64,000 nt of DNA from Bog-877 sp050734135. GTDB lineage: Bacteria; Chloroflexota; Dormibacteria; Aeolococcales; Bog-877. The notes beneath the pieces were generated by a model. That model was given only the letters and a program-made list of their open reading frames with translations, was not told the origin of the DNA and did no database searches. Positions 26,807 through 35,548 of this stretch are shown one piece after another; position 1 is the first letter of the stretch; each line of letters opens with the position of its first letter. Position numbers and translations under genes: made by a program. The DNA lies in contig JBOHUG010000009.1 in NCBI GenBank assembly GCA_050734135.1, positions 61,288 to 125,287 on the forward strand. The letters run 5' to 3'.

Positions 26807-28360
26807 TTAGAGATTCCTGGGAGCCAGGATCACGGTCGTGGGGTCACGATACCGGATCTCCCACCCCTCGGCCAGCAAGAACGTAGCCGCTGGCGCGGCG
26901 CGCGGCAGGATCGCTAGACGCGCTCCTAGAGAACGGAGCGTCTTGAGTGCGCCGGAATCGAACACCGTCAACTCTTCGCACTGACCCAGGGCCCTGCCTG
27001 CCATCGGTACGGGATCGTCGACACAGAGGAGATGGCGGCCGGCTGGGAACTGGCTGCTGAGGTAGTCGCCGAACTGAGGTGTGGTGAACCACGCTCCTCC
27101 GACCGGATGAGCCGCCAGCCACCGGGTCGCTTGGATCGGAAGCTGGGCGCGAGCCTGCTGGTTCACCCCACCGTCACGAGCGGCTGCGGCCACCCCAGAC
27201 CCGAGCAGCACCACCACCAATAAAACCGGAAGCAGCGCCGCCCATGAGACGAGCTTCCGTCGGCTTCCACCGGCCCCGGTACTCTCAGACGCGGGCCCAG
27301 ACCTCTTGTTGCCTGGCAGCCAGTCCACCGAGAGATACCAGCAGCTCTGGGCTGCCGCCACCACCAAGAGCCAGGGCAGGTAGTTAGACCAGATGAGCGC
27401 CAAGGCCGCGGTGAGCAACCCCAGATAGGCATCGGACCGGCGCAGCTGTGATCCAGCCAGCCAGTACGAAAGTAAAAGCACCAGTCCCGCCAGCTCGGCG
27501 GCCCGCGCACTCCAGGGATGGAAGTCGATGCTGGACCAAGCCGCCAGAAGCGGATGCTCACCCTGCATGCCCAGACTGAGCGGCAGCCCACCGAGAGCGC
27601 CGATACCACGGGGGCTCACCAACAGGGCCGCGCCGGTGAGCGGGATCAGCCACCAGCTCGGCGCCGGGGGCCGACCGGCTCGGGAGGAGTCCCAATGGGC
27701 GACCACCAGCCAGCCCCAGATCACCAGCACGGCCACTGCCGCGTCGGCCTGGACGTTGGTCCACAGCACAACTAGCGCCACCAGCGCGCCGATCCCCCAC
27801 CAGCCGCCCCGCCCGGCCGCCCGCAGTGCCAGCAGCAACCCGACCCCGAGGAGGGCCAGCAGCTCGGCGGAGAGGTCGCTTAGAACCGGGGCGAGAGCCG
27901 CCAACCCGAGCCCACCCTCACCCACCACCAGCAGGGGATGGACCCGGCCGACGGCTCGCGCCGCCAGCAGCAGGCCGGAACCCACCAGAGCCCCACCCAC
28001 CGCTCCCGCGACCGCCAGGCCGGCCAGCCCGCCACTCCTATATATAAGAGCTAGACCGAAGTCGGCCAGCCAGCTCCGCAGGTCCAGCGTGGCTCCGGGA
28101 TGGGCCAGGTAGCGCGCCGAGCCCGTGAGGCCATGGGTGTGGATCAGCTCCCCGTTGGCGAGGTGCCAGAACCAGGACCCCGAGGTGGGCAGATGCAGAC
28201 CGGCCGCCGCTCCCCCCAGCACCAGCACTCCCCCAGCCGCCCACCACCAGACTCTGCCGGAGGTGGCATCCAGTACCCCCCGCGCCCAGCCGCTGGCTGA
28301 TTCGAGGTCCAGAAGCGGGGGCCCCACACGAAACCAACGTGGCGAGAGTGCCCGACTCAC
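26807..28360 (-). CDS. Polytopic membrane protein with W-x-W-H-L motif
   Basis: A 517-residue membrane protein with about eleven TM segments and a soluble C-terminal domain. After TM1 comes SGSWFWHLANGELIHTHG and then RSWLADFGLALIY, matching the gene at 23654 in pattern and spacing. The C-terminal part has LCVDDPVPM and LTVFDSGALKTL, again matching. The two are diverged paralogues. It starts at GTG 28360, overlapping the GT2 stop as GTGA, so it should be co-translated with the GT2 and WecG-like enzymes. A role in transferring or exporting a polyprenyl-linked glycan is inferred from context only. Confidence 0.6.
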   Translation of the reverse strand: MSRALSPRWFRVGPPLLDLESASGWARGVLDATSGRVWWWAAGGVLVLGGAAAGLHLPTSGSWFWHLANGELIHTHGLTGSARYLAHPGATLDLRSWLADFGLALIYRSGGLAGLAVAGAVGGALVGSGLLLAARAVGRVHPLLVVGEGGLGLAALAPVLSDLSAELLALLGVGLLLALRAAGRGGWWGIGALVALVVLWTNVQADAAVAVLVIWGWLVVAHWDSSRAGRPPAPSWWLIPLTGAALLVSPRGIGALGGLPLSLGMQGEHPLLAAWSSIDFHPWSARAAELAGLVLLLSYWLAGSQLRRSDAYLGLLTAALALIWSNYLPWLLVVAAAQSCWYLSVDWLPGNKRSGPASESTGAGGSRRKLVSWAALLPVLLVVVLLGSGVAAAARDGGVNQQARAQLPIQATRWLAAHPVGGAWFTTPQFGDYLSSQFPAGRHLLCVDDPVPMAGRALGQCEELTVFDSGALKTLRSLGARLAILPRAAPAATFLLAEGWEIRYRDPTTVILAPRNL

Positions 28361-29091
28361 AGGGTCGGATCCGATCCGACCCGCCGGCGGAGCCGGAGTA
28401 GGTCGGTCAGCATCTGCCCGCCGTCACGGAAGGAACTGACGCGAGTCCCGGCGGCGTTTCGCCAGACTACTGGGATCTCAGCGATCGGGATGGCCTGCAG
28501 TCGAGCCCGCAGCAGCACTTCGGCATCGAAGCCGAAACCGGGGGTCCGCAGCGGCGTGAAGCAGCTGACCGCGGCCGCGGCCGTGAACATCTTGAACCCG
28601 CACTGGGTGTCCCGGAGACCCGGGAGCACCAGGCGTCTGAGCGCCTGGTTATAGGTCTTGCCCATCAGCTCGCGGTAGAGGGGCTGGTGCAGCTCCACCT
28701 GGGACCCCGGGAGAGCCCTAGACCCGATCGCCACTCCGGCTCCGCCCGAAATCGCGCTCTCCAGCTTCCCCATCTCCACTATCGGAGTCGAGAGATCGGA
28801 GTCGCTGAAGAGCCGCAACCGGCCACCGGCGTGAAGCATGCCCGCGCGGACGGCCGCCCCCTTGCCGCGGTTGTGATCGAAGACGATCAGTTCGAGCTGG
28901 GGCCAGTCCGGGCGCAACTGCTCCACCATCTCCCCGGTGCCATCAGTACTGCCGTCGTCGACCACCAGCACCTGGTACGAGCGCCCGGAGCCATCGAGGT
29001 GGCCCCGGATCGCTGTGAGTGAAGGCGGCAGCCGCTCCAATTCGTTGTAGGCGGGCAGGATCAGACTGAGCTCCACCGTCTCGGAGTTCAC
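28357..29091 (-). CDS. Family 2 glycosyltransferase (dolichyl/polyprenyl-phosphate type)
   Basis: A 244-residue GT-A transferase. It begins LSLILPAYNELERLP, has the nucleotide-sugar motif VVDDGSTDGT, HNRGKGAAVRAGM and the metal-binding FSDSDLSTP (the DxD equivalent), then QCGFKMF and GFGFDAEVL as in polyprenyl-phosphate glucose/mannose synthases (ALG5/DPM1-like). The likely reaction is transfer of a hexose from NDP-sugar to a polyprenyl phosphate. I chose GTG 29091, which overlaps the WecG stop as GTGA; the longer frame starting at 29196 lies inside wecG and adds an atypical N-terminus. There is no C-terminal TM. Confidence 0.88.
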   Translation of the reverse strand: MNSETVELSLILPAYNELERLPPSLTAIRGHLDGSGRSYQVLVVDDGSTDGTGEMVEQLRPDWPQLELIVFDHNRGKGAAVRAGMLHAGGRLRLFSDSDLSTPIVEMGKLESAISGGAGVAIGSRALPGSQVELHQPLYRELMGKTYNQALRRLVLPGLRDTQCGFKMFTAAAAVSCFTPLRTPGFGFDAEVLLRARLQAIPIAEIPVVWRNAAGTRVSSFRDGGQMLTDLLRLRRRVGSDPTL

Positions 29092-29879
29092 CGTGACGAG
29101 GACCTGTGGGACTCCCGCGCCACCGCCCAGAAGAAGGGCGCGCCGCGCAACATCCGGGGCAGGCGCCAGGGCTGGCGGGCCAGTCGAAAACTCCACTCCA
29201 GCCCGGCCCGGCGCAGAACGGCTGGGGCACGGGGCACCCGGCCAGCGAGATAGTCCAGCGTTCCCCCGACGCCGATACCCACCCGAGCCCCGGTCGCCGC
29301 CAGGTGGCGCGCCAGCCAGAGGTCCTGTTGGGGGACGCCAAAGGCGACAGCCAAGAGGGTGGCTCCGGCGGATCGAATCCGACTAACGATGACCGGCGCC
29401 TCATCCGCGGCCGGGGAACCGGACCACACTCCAGCGACCTGAAGTCCGGGGTACTCCAGCTGGAGGGTCTGGGCGGCGGCTTCGGCGACCCCGGGGGCGC
29501 CTCCCAACAGAAAGATCGACCCGCCCTGGGCCGCCGCCATCCCGGCGAGGTCTGCCAGGAAGTCAGCGCCAGCGATCCTAGCGGACACCGGGCTCCGCAA
29601 CCGACGACTGGCCCAGACCACTCCAGCTCCGTCGGGGAGAATCAGCCCCGCCGCCCGGATCGCCTGAGCTAACTCCGGCTGGCGGCGCGCCTGCATCACC
29701 ATCTCCGGATTCAGGGTCACTACCTGGAGGGGGTTGCTGGTGGTCGCTGCCTCGCACCGCTCCAGCGCTTGCCGGCGCGTACATCGGTCCACCGGGACTC
29801 CCAGTACGTTTGCACGCGCCGGGCCCTCGATGATCGGACCGGGTGAGATGGATGTGGACGAGACGCCGGCCCCTGGCAC
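29088..29879 (-). CDS. WecG/TagA/CpsF family glycosyltransferase (GT26)
   Basis: A 263-residue enzyme that in characterised relatives transfers ManNAc(A) from the UDP-sugar to lipid-linked GlcNAc. Family motifs include VVTLNPEMV, LILPDGAGVVWASR, IAGADFLADL, IFLLGGAPGVAE and AVAFGVPQQDLW, and GVGGTLDYLAGRVPRAP near the C-terminus. With the WecA/TagO-type transferase at 44470-45573 it could build the GlcNAc-ManNAc linkage unit of a wall polymer. It starts at GTG 29879; a TATACT hexamer seven bases upstream suggests a leaderless mRNA. It is the first gene of a coupled set with GT2 and the membrane protein. Confidence 0.9.
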   Translation of the reverse strand: MPGAGVSSTSISPGPIIEGPARANVLGVPVDRCTRRQALERCEAATTSNPLQVVTLNPEMVMQARRQPELAQAIRAAGLILPDGAGVVWASRRLRSPVSARIAGADFLADLAGMAAAQGGSIFLLGGAPGVAEAAAQTLQLEYPGLQVAGVWSGSPAADEAPVIVSRIRSAGATLLAVAFGVPQQDLWLARHLAATGARVGIGVGGTLDYLAGRVPRAPAVLRRAGLEWSFRLARQPWRLPRMLRGAPFFWAVARESHRSSSR

Positions 29880-29885
29880 CGGCCG

Positions 29886-29891
29886 AGTATA
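29886..29891 (-). promoter_or_regulatory. Candidate -10 element giving leaderless wecG-like mRNA
   Basis: The minus strand reads TATACT ending seven bases before the GTG start at 29879, with a CTGACC hexamer (4 of 6 matches to TTGACA) 17 bases upstream. The spacing would start transcription at or next to the start codon, and no Shine-Dalgarno is present. Confidence 0.4.
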
Positions 29892-29952
29892 TGGCCGGTC
29901 GAGCTCAGGTCAGGTCCGCGACCGGGTCGTTACCGAAACCCCGGCTGAGTCC

Positions 29953-30375
29953 TCAGTCCCGGCGGCGGCGCCGGTCGTGCTCGGCAGCCTGGAGCCGGTA
30001 TTCCGCCACCTCCAGGCGTTGCTGCAGGCGCGCCGAATCCTCATCCGCTGGACTCGTCGCCTTGGCCAGAGCTTCCTGGGCTTCCCGCCGCTCGTCCTCC
30101 GCCGCCCCCACGTCGAGCTCCCCGACCGGAAGTGCGCGATCGGCCAGGATCAACACCCGATCCGGGAGCACCTCCAGGTAGGCATCCTCCAGGAAGAAGA
30201 ACTGCTCGTCGTGGCCCTGACGCAGCATCAACTCGCCCGGTTTGAGCCAGGTGAGCAGGGGTGCATGGCCGGGCAGAACTCCCAGTTCGCCGTCGGCGGC
30301 TCGCGCCACGATAAAGTCGCACTCCCCTTCGAAGAGAGGCTTCATGGCGGACAGTAGCCGCGTGGCGACCGGCAC
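29953..30375 (-). CDS. atpC: ATP synthase epsilon subunit
   Basis: Central-stalk epsilon subunit, 140 residues. The beta-sandwich domain shows LFEGECDF, GELGVLPGHAPLLTWLKPGEL and VLPDRVLILAD, and a helical C-terminus (about 82-140) ends in a run of Arg. The N-terminus is a few residues shorter than usual: FEGE appears at residue 15 and the customary first beta-strand is atypical (VATRLLSAMKPL). It starts at GTG 30375, one base after the atpD stop, as the last gene of the atp operon. Confidence 0.93.
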   Translation of the reverse strand: MPVATRLLSAMKPLFEGECDFIVARAADGELGVLPGHAPLLTWLKPGELMLRQGHDEQFFFLEDAYLEVLPDRVLILADRALPVGELDVGAAEDERREAQEALAKATSPADEDSARLQQRLEVAEYRLQAAEHDRRRRRD

Positions 30376-30376
30376 T

Positions 30377-32032
30377 TCAGCCGTCCTTCGACTTCGGCTT
30401 GGTTCGCGGTTTGCGAGCCGTGGCTCTGGAGGAGGCGGACGATCCGGCCGTCGCCTTCGCCCGAGAGCGGGCCGGCTTCTGTCGAGTCTCCGGCTCCACC
30501 TTCGGAGCGGCCGCAGCCGCCACGGCCTCGGCGGCGGCAGGCGTGGCGGCGGCAGGCGTGGCCGGCGACTCGGTCTTCACTTCAGGCTCCCCGCCGCGGT
30601 TCAACCGTTGTCCATTCTCGATCGCCTCGTCGATGGTGCCCACCATCCGGAAGGCCTGCTCGGGGAGATGGTCCAGGCTGCCGGAGAGGATCTCCTTGAA
30701 CCCCCGGACTGTCTCCTTGATCGGCACGTACTTGCCGGCGAGCCCGGTGAACTGCTCGGCGACGAACATCGGCTGGGCCAGTAACTGGCGTACTCGTCGG
30801 GCCCGGTTCACCGTCTGCCGGTCCTCGTCAGAGAGCTCCTCCATCCCCAGGATGGCGATGATGTCCTCCAGATCCTTGTAGCGCTGCAGCACCCGCTGCA
30901 CCCCCAGGGCCACCTCGTGATGCTCGACCCCCACGATGTTCGGATCCAGGATCCGACTGAAGGAGTCGAGGGGATCAACTGCCGGGAACAGCCCCAGCTC
31001 CGCAATCGGGCGACTGAGCGACACGGTGGCGCCGAGGTGGGCGAAGGTCGTCTGGATCGCGGGGTCGGTGTAGTCGTCGGCGGGCACGAAGACCGCCTGC
31101 ACCGAGGTGATCGAGCCCCGGTGGGTGGAGGTGATCCGCTCCTGGAGGTCACCCATCTCAGTAGCCAGGGTCGGCTGGTACCCGACGGCCGACGGCATCC
31201 GGCCCAACAGGGCGGAGACCTCGCTGCCGGCCAGCATGTAACGGAACACGTTGTCGATGAAGAGCAGCACGTCGGCACCCTCGCCGTCGCGGAACTCCTC
31301 CGCCATGGTGACTCCGGTCAGCGCGATCCTCGCCCGCGCCCCCGGGGGCTCGTTCATCTGACCGAAAACCAAGGCGGTCTGGTCGATGACCCCGGACTCG
31401 TGCATCTCCCGGAAGAGGGTGTTGCCCTCACGGGTCCGCTCGCCGACTCCGGCGAACACCGAGTAGCCGGAGTGTTCGATGGCAATGTTGCGGATCAGCT
31501 CCATCACGATTACCGTCTTGCCGACCCCGGCTCCACCGAAGAGTCCGATCTTGGAACCCTTTGCGAAGGTGCAGATCAGGTCGATCACCTTGAGACCGGT
31601 CTCCAGGATCTCCGTCGAGGTCTCCTGGTCGGCCACCGACGGGGGATCCCGGTGAATCGGAAGGCGCTCTCCGCCTTTGATCTGCGGTCCGCCGTCGATC
31701 GGTTCGCCGATCACGTTGAACATCCGACCCAAGACCTGCTTCCCGACCGGTACCTCGATCGGTCCTCCGGTGGAAACAACCCGGTCGCCGCGGCGGAGTC
31801 CGTCGGTTGAGGACATGGCGATACAGCGGGCGACGTCGTTGCCCAGGTGCTGCTGGACCTCGAGCACCCGACGAGCACCGTCGCCCCGGATCTCCAGCGC
31901 ATCGTTGATCAGCGGTAACTGCCCCGCGGCGAAGGCCACGTCCACGACCGCCCCGATCACCTGCAGCACGGTTCCGGAGGAACGCTCCCCTTCCGCTTTC
32001 CTGTCCGCCGCCTTGACCTTGGCCTTTGCCAT
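30377..32032 (-). CDS. atpD: ATP synthase beta subunit with long C-terminal tail
   Basis: Catalytic F1 subunit. Walker A is GGAGVGKTVIVMELI, the catalytic region GERTREGN, Walker B VLLFIDNVFRY, and the DELSEED loop is EELSDEDR. The conserved core ends near residue 477; an Ala/Pro/Lys/Arg-rich low-complexity tail of about 75 residues follows (from EPEVKTESP to KPKSKDG). Most beta subunits are about 470 residues, so the tail is unusual. I start at ATG 32032, directly after an AGGAGG Shine-Dalgarno, although GTG 32038 is in frame. It lies ten bases after atpG. Confidence 0.97.
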   Translation of the reverse strand: MAKAKVKAADRKAEGERSSGTVLQVIGAVVDVAFAAGQLPLINDALEIRGDGARRVLEVQQHLGNDVARCIAMSSTDGLRRGDRVVSTGGPIEVPVGKQVLGRMFNVIGEPIDGGPQIKGGERLPIHRDPPSVADQETSTEILETGLKVIDLICTFAKGSKIGLFGGAGVGKTVIVMELIRNIAIEHSGYSVFAGVGERTREGNTLFREMHESGVIDQTALVFGQMNEPPGARARIALTGVTMAEEFRDGEGADVLLFIDNVFRYMLAGSEVSALLGRMPSAVGYQPTLATEMGDLQERITSTHRGSITSVQAVFVPADDYTDPAIQTTFAHLGATVSLSRPIAELGLFPAVDPLDSFSRILDPNIVGVEHHEVALGVQRVLQRYKDLEDIIAILGMEELSDEDRQTVNRARRVRQLLAQPMFVAEQFTGLAGKYVPIKETVRGFKEILSGSLDHLPEQAFRMVGTIDEAIENGQRLNRGGEPEVKTESPATPAAATPAAAEAVAAAAAPKVEPETRQKPARSRAKATAGSSASSRATARKPRTKPKSKDG

Positions 32033-32042
32033 TACCACCTCC

Positions 32043-32915
32043 TCAACGCCGGGCCGCCTGGAGGGCCTCAGCGCCGCCGATAATTTCCATGAGTTCTCGG
32101 GTGACGCTCGCCTGGCGCACCTTGTTGGCGGTCAAGGAGAGCTCTTTGATCACGTCCCCCGCCTTGATCGAGGCATTGCGCATGGCGACCATCCGCGCGC
32201 TGTGCTCGCTGGCCTGATTCTCCAGCACCGCCTGGAAGACCTGGCTCAGCAGGTACTCCGGCATGAAGCGCTCCAGCACTTCCTTCGCGCCTGGTTCGTA
32301 GATGTAGTCGCCCTGGGTCTGCGGCCCCTCGTCCTCGGGCGCAGGCGGAACCGGCACCAATGGCCGCACCACCGGAACCTGACTGAGAAGATTGCGGAAG
32401 CGGGCGAACGCCAGATAGACCTCCTTGACCCCACCCTCCAGATAGGCGTCGACCGCCGCCGCCACCGCCGGTCGGAGTTCGTCGGGGGTCACCCGATCGG
32501 GCAGGCCCTGCTTGTGGTGGACCACCTCCAGCTGCATCCGGTTGGCAAATTCCAACCCCTTGCGGCCCACGGCCACCACCTGGTAGCGAGGGCCGAACTC
32601 CCGGCGCATCAGGGCATGCGCCGCCCGCATGGTGTTGACGTTGAGCGCCCCCACCCGGCCGCGGTCGCTGGTGACCAGAATCAGGAGGCCACCACCTTCC
32701 TCTCGGGGCACGGTGAAGGGATGGTGGTACTCCTTGCCGATCTTGGCGACATCTCTGGCGACCTCGTCCATCGCCTGCGCGTACGGCCGGGCTCCCTCCA
32801 CCCGGGCCTGGGCCCTTCTGATCTTGGCCGCAGAGACCATCTGCATGGCCCGCGTCATCTGCTCGATGTTGCGCACCGAGCGGATGTGGCGTCGGATGTC
32901 GCGCAGAGTGGCCAA
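32043..32915 (-). CDS. atpG: ATP synthase gamma subunit
   Basis: Rotor shaft of F1, 290 residues. The N-terminal helix RDIRRHIRSVRNIEQMTRAMQMVSAAK and the C-terminal helix ARMVAMRNASIKAGDVI, TANKVRQASVTRELMEIIGG are typical. The usual TSDRGLCGGLN reads TSDRGRVGALN here. A Pro-rich insert (about 186-205, VPVPPAPEDEG) sits in the variable middle domain. It starts at ATG 32915, 11 bases after atpA. Confidence 0.96.
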   Translation of the reverse strand: MATLRDIRRHIRSVRNIEQMTRAMQMVSAAKIRRAQARVEGARPYAQAMDEVARDVAKIGKEYHHPFTVPREEGGGLLILVTSDRGRVGALNVNTMRAAHALMRREFGPRYQVVAVGRKGLEFANRMQLEVVHHKQGLPDRVTPDELRPAVAAAVDAYLEGGVKEVYLAFARFRNLLSQVPVVRPLVPVPPAPEDEGPQTQGDYIYEPGAKEVLERFMPEYLLSQVFQAVLENQASEHSARMVAMRNASIKAGDVIKELSLTANKVRQASVTRELMEIIGGAEALQAARR

Positions 32916-32926
32916 GGAGCTCTCGC

Positions 32927-34462
32927 TTAGGCCTCGCTCTCAGCTGCGGTCTCGCCCACGTCGAAGCCCTGGTTGAACTCCTCTAGGCCCTGACGCAGCT
33001 GCTTCTGCATGTCGTCGTCGAGGACCTTCTTCGACTCGATCTCCTCCACCAGCTTCGGCAGTGCCTGGCCGGCGTAGCGGCGGAACTGGGCGTCCCAGTC
33101 GGCCACCTTCTCCACCGGAATCCCATCGAGGTACCCCCTGGTGCCGGCGAACACAGTCATCACCTGCAGGGCCAGGGAGACCGGTTGGTACTGGTCCTGT
33201 TTCAGCAGCTCGGTCAGCCGCCGGCCCCGATCCAGCTGGTCGCGGGTGGTCTTGTCAAGGTCGCTCGAGAACTGGGCGAAGGCGGCCAGCGCCCGAAACT
33301 GGGCCAGGTCCAGCCGCATTCCCCCGGCCACCGAACGGAGCGCCTTGGTCATGGCGTCTCCGCCCACCCGGCTTACCGAGAGTCCGACGGAGACGGCGGG
33401 CCTGGTACCGGCGTAGAAGAGGTCTCCCTCCAGGTAGATCTGCCCGTCGGTGATGGAGATCACGTTGGTGGGGATGTAGGCGGCCACGTCGTTGGCCTGG
33501 GTCTCGATGATCGGCAGCGCCGTCAAGGATCCGCCGCCCTTCTCCTCGCTCATCCTGGCCGCCCGCTCCAAAAGCCGGGAGTGGAGGTAGAAGACGTCGC
33601 CCGGGTAGGCCTCCCTGCCCGGCGGCCGCCGGAGCGCCAGCGAGATCTCGCGATAAGCCCAGGCGTGCTTGCTCAGGTCGTCGTAGACCATCAGCGCGTC
33701 CTCGCCCTTCTCCATGAACCACTCCCCCATGGAGCAGCCGGTGTACGGAACCAGGTACTGGAGCGCCGCCGGCTCTCCGGAGGTGGCGGCCACGATGATT
33801 GTGTGCTCCAGGGCGCCGTACTCCTCCAGCACCGCGGCGGTGCGGGCCACCGAGGCCGCGTTCTGACCGATGGCCACGTAGATGCAGGTGAGGTTCTTGC
33901 CCTTCTGGTTGATGATGGTGTCGATCGCGATCGCCGTCTTGCCGATCTGGCGGTCCCCGATGATCAGCTCGCGCTGGCCGCGCCCGATCGGGACCAGGGC
34001 GTCGATCGCCTTGATGCCGGTCTGCACCGGGGTGTCCACCGGCTGGCGGTCGATCACCCCGGGTGCCTGCCGCTCGACCGGGCGCCGCTCCTTGGTGGCG
34101 ATCTCACCCTTGCCGTCGATCGGCTGGCCCAGCGCGTTGACCACCCGCCCGACCAGCTCCCGTCCCACCGGAACCTCCACCACCCGGCCGGTGGTGCGCA
34201 CCTCGTCGCCTTCGCGGAGCTCCTCGAAGCGGCCCAGGATGATGGCGCGCACCTGGTCCTCCTCGAGGTTCAGCGCCATGCCCATGATCTCGTGGGGAAA
34301 CGCCAGGAGCTCGCCGGCCATGGCCCCCTCCAGGCCATAGATCTGGGCAATTCCATCACCCAAAGTGGTGATCACCCCGGACTCCGCCGAGACCACCGGA
34401 GCGTCGAAGTCGGCGATCTTGCGCTTGATGATCTGGCCAATCTCGGCCGCGCTAATGCTCAT
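32927..34462 (-). CDS. atpA: ATP synthase alpha subunit
   Basis: Non-catalytic nucleotide-binding F1 subunit, 511 residues. Motifs are the P-loop GDRQIGKTAIAIDTI, the arginine-finger region SVGLSVSRVGGDAM, ALRRPPGREAYPGDVFYLHSRLLERAA and the C-terminal helical domain. Length is normal. Start ATG 34462, seven bases after atpH. Confidence 0.98.
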   Translation of the reverse strand: MSISAAEIGQIIKRKIADFDAPVVSAESGVITTLGDGIAQIYGLEGAMAGELLAFPHEIMGMALNLEEDQVRAIILGRFEELREGDEVRTTGRVVEVPVGRELVGRVVNALGQPIDGKGEIATKERRPVERQAPGVIDRQPVDTPVQTGIKAIDALVPIGRGQRELIIGDRQIGKTAIAIDTIINQKGKNLTCIYVAIGQNAASVARTAAVLEEYGALEHTIIVAATSGEPAALQYLVPYTGCSMGEWFMEKGEDALMVYDDLSKHAWAYREISLALRRPPGREAYPGDVFYLHSRLLERAARMSEEKGGGSLTALPIIETQANDVAAYIPTNVISITDGQIYLEGDLFYAGTRPAVSVGLSVSRVGGDAMTKALRSVAGGMRLDLAQFRALAAFAQFSSDLDKTTRDQLDRGRRLTELLKQDQYQPVSLALQVMTVFAGTRGYLDGIPVEKVADWDAQFRRYAGQALPKLVEEIESKKVLDDDMQKQLRQGLEEFNQGFDVGETAAESEA

Positions 34463-34469
34463 GGTGTCC

Positions 34470-35036
34470 TCATCTATTTGGCACTTGGGTCAGAAGGTCC
34501 TGGCGCAGCTGCTGGAGCCGGGTAGTGAGGCTGGCGTCGAATACTCGGTCCCCCACCCGCACCACCGCCCCACCCAAAAGGGAGGGGTCGACTTTAGCCT
34601 CGAATCGCACTTCCAGCTTGAGCCGCCGGGAGAGTTGCTCCGCCAGTTGGCGCTGGTCAAGGGCGCTGACCGCGACCGCGGTGGTCAGTTGGGCCGGGAC
34701 CCGCCCCTCCCGCTTGTCGACCAGCTGGTGATATCCCTCCTCGATCGCCGGAAGCAGGCGCTGGCGCCGGCTGCTGACCAGCACCAGGAGCAGGTTACCG
34801 GCCAGCCTGTCGATGGCCTGGTCCCGCTCCAGCACCGCCCGGCAGAGCTCCAGCTTCTGGGCGACCCGGAGGGAGGGATTCGCGAGCGCCTGTCCGAGAT
34901 CGCTTTCTTCGAGGAGCTGGCGCAGCAGTCCCAGGCGCTTGAGCCAGGGAGCGAACCCTCCTTCCTCCTCCGCCAGCTGGAACACCGCAGCCGCGTAGTG
35001 GCGGGCGGTGCTGGGTACCCGGGGCGCCTCAGGCAC
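34470..35036 (-). CDS. atpH: ATP synthase delta subunit
   Basis: Peripheral-stalk subunit joining F1 to the b dimer, 188 residues. The N-terminal helical bundle has ARHYAAAVFQLAEEEG, and the C-terminal part shows SRRQRLLPAIEEGYHQLVDKREG and VDPSLLGGAVVRVGDRVFDASLTTRLQ, the conserved delta signature. The start overlaps the atpF stop by eight bases. Confidence 0.95.
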   Translation of the reverse strand: MPEAPRVPSTARHYAAAVFQLAEEEGGFAPWLKRLGLLRQLLEESDLGQALANPSLRVAQKLELCRAVLERDQAIDRLAGNLLLVLVSSRRQRLLPAIEEGYHQLVDKREGRVPAQLTTAVAVSALDQRQLAEQLSRRLKLEVRFEAKVDPSLLGGAVVRVGDRVFDASLTTRLQQLRQDLLTQVPNR

Positions 35037-35538
35037 TGAGATCCACCTCCGCCAGGGCCTGGTCGATCAGGCGTCGCTGGCGCGGCTGGTCTAGCTCCTC
35101 CTCCAGGATCTTGGTGGTGGCCAGCAACACCAGGTCAGCCACCTGCCGCCGGAGCTGGCTGACCGCCCGCTCCCTCTCCTGGACCAGCTCAGCCCGAGCC
35201 CGGGTCAGCATCGCCTCTTGCTCCTCGCGGCCCTTCTGGCGTAGCTCCTCTCGTAGCTCCTCACCCAGCTGCTGTGCCTTGTCCAGGATCTCCTGGGCCT
35301 GGCGCCGGGCGTCCGCGAGATCGGACTTCTCCTGCTGCCGCGCCTCCGCCACCTCGCGGCGGGCGGACTCGGCCTCCGCGAGGGACTGGGCGATCTGCTG
35401 CTTGCGGGCATCGAGCGCCCTCACGATCGGAGGGAACACATATCGCGCCAGCAGGTACAGCAGGACCAGAAAGACGACGATCTCGACCGGGAAGGTCAGG
35501 TTGAGCGCGAGCGGGCTGGCGGCAGCGGCTAGGGGCAA
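35029..35538 (-). CDS. atpF: ATP synthase b subunit
   Basis: Membrane-anchored stator, 169 residues. One N-terminal TM (about 10-30, LTFPVEIVVFLVLLYLLARYVFPP) is followed by a long charged coiled coil (about 33-169) rich in Glu, Arg, Ala and Gln, with the VxPPI-like FPPIVRALDARKQQI junction. It starts at GTG or ATG 35538, ten bases after atpE, and overlaps atpH. Confidence 0.94.
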   Translation of the reverse strand: MPLAAAASPLALNLTFPVEIVVFLVLLYLLARYVFPPIVRALDARKQQIAQSLAEAESARREVAEARQQEKSDLADARRQAQEILDKAQQLGEELREELRQKGREEQEAMLTRARAELVQERERAVSQLRRQVADLVLLATTKILEEELDQPRQRRLIDQALAEVDLSA

Positions 35539-35548
35539 CGAGATTCGC

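Noticed and set aside
33185..34525. 446-codon plus-strand open frame opposite atpA
   Set aside because: Shadow of a highly conserved gene; His/Gly/Leu-rich sequence typical of GC-rich antisense frames.
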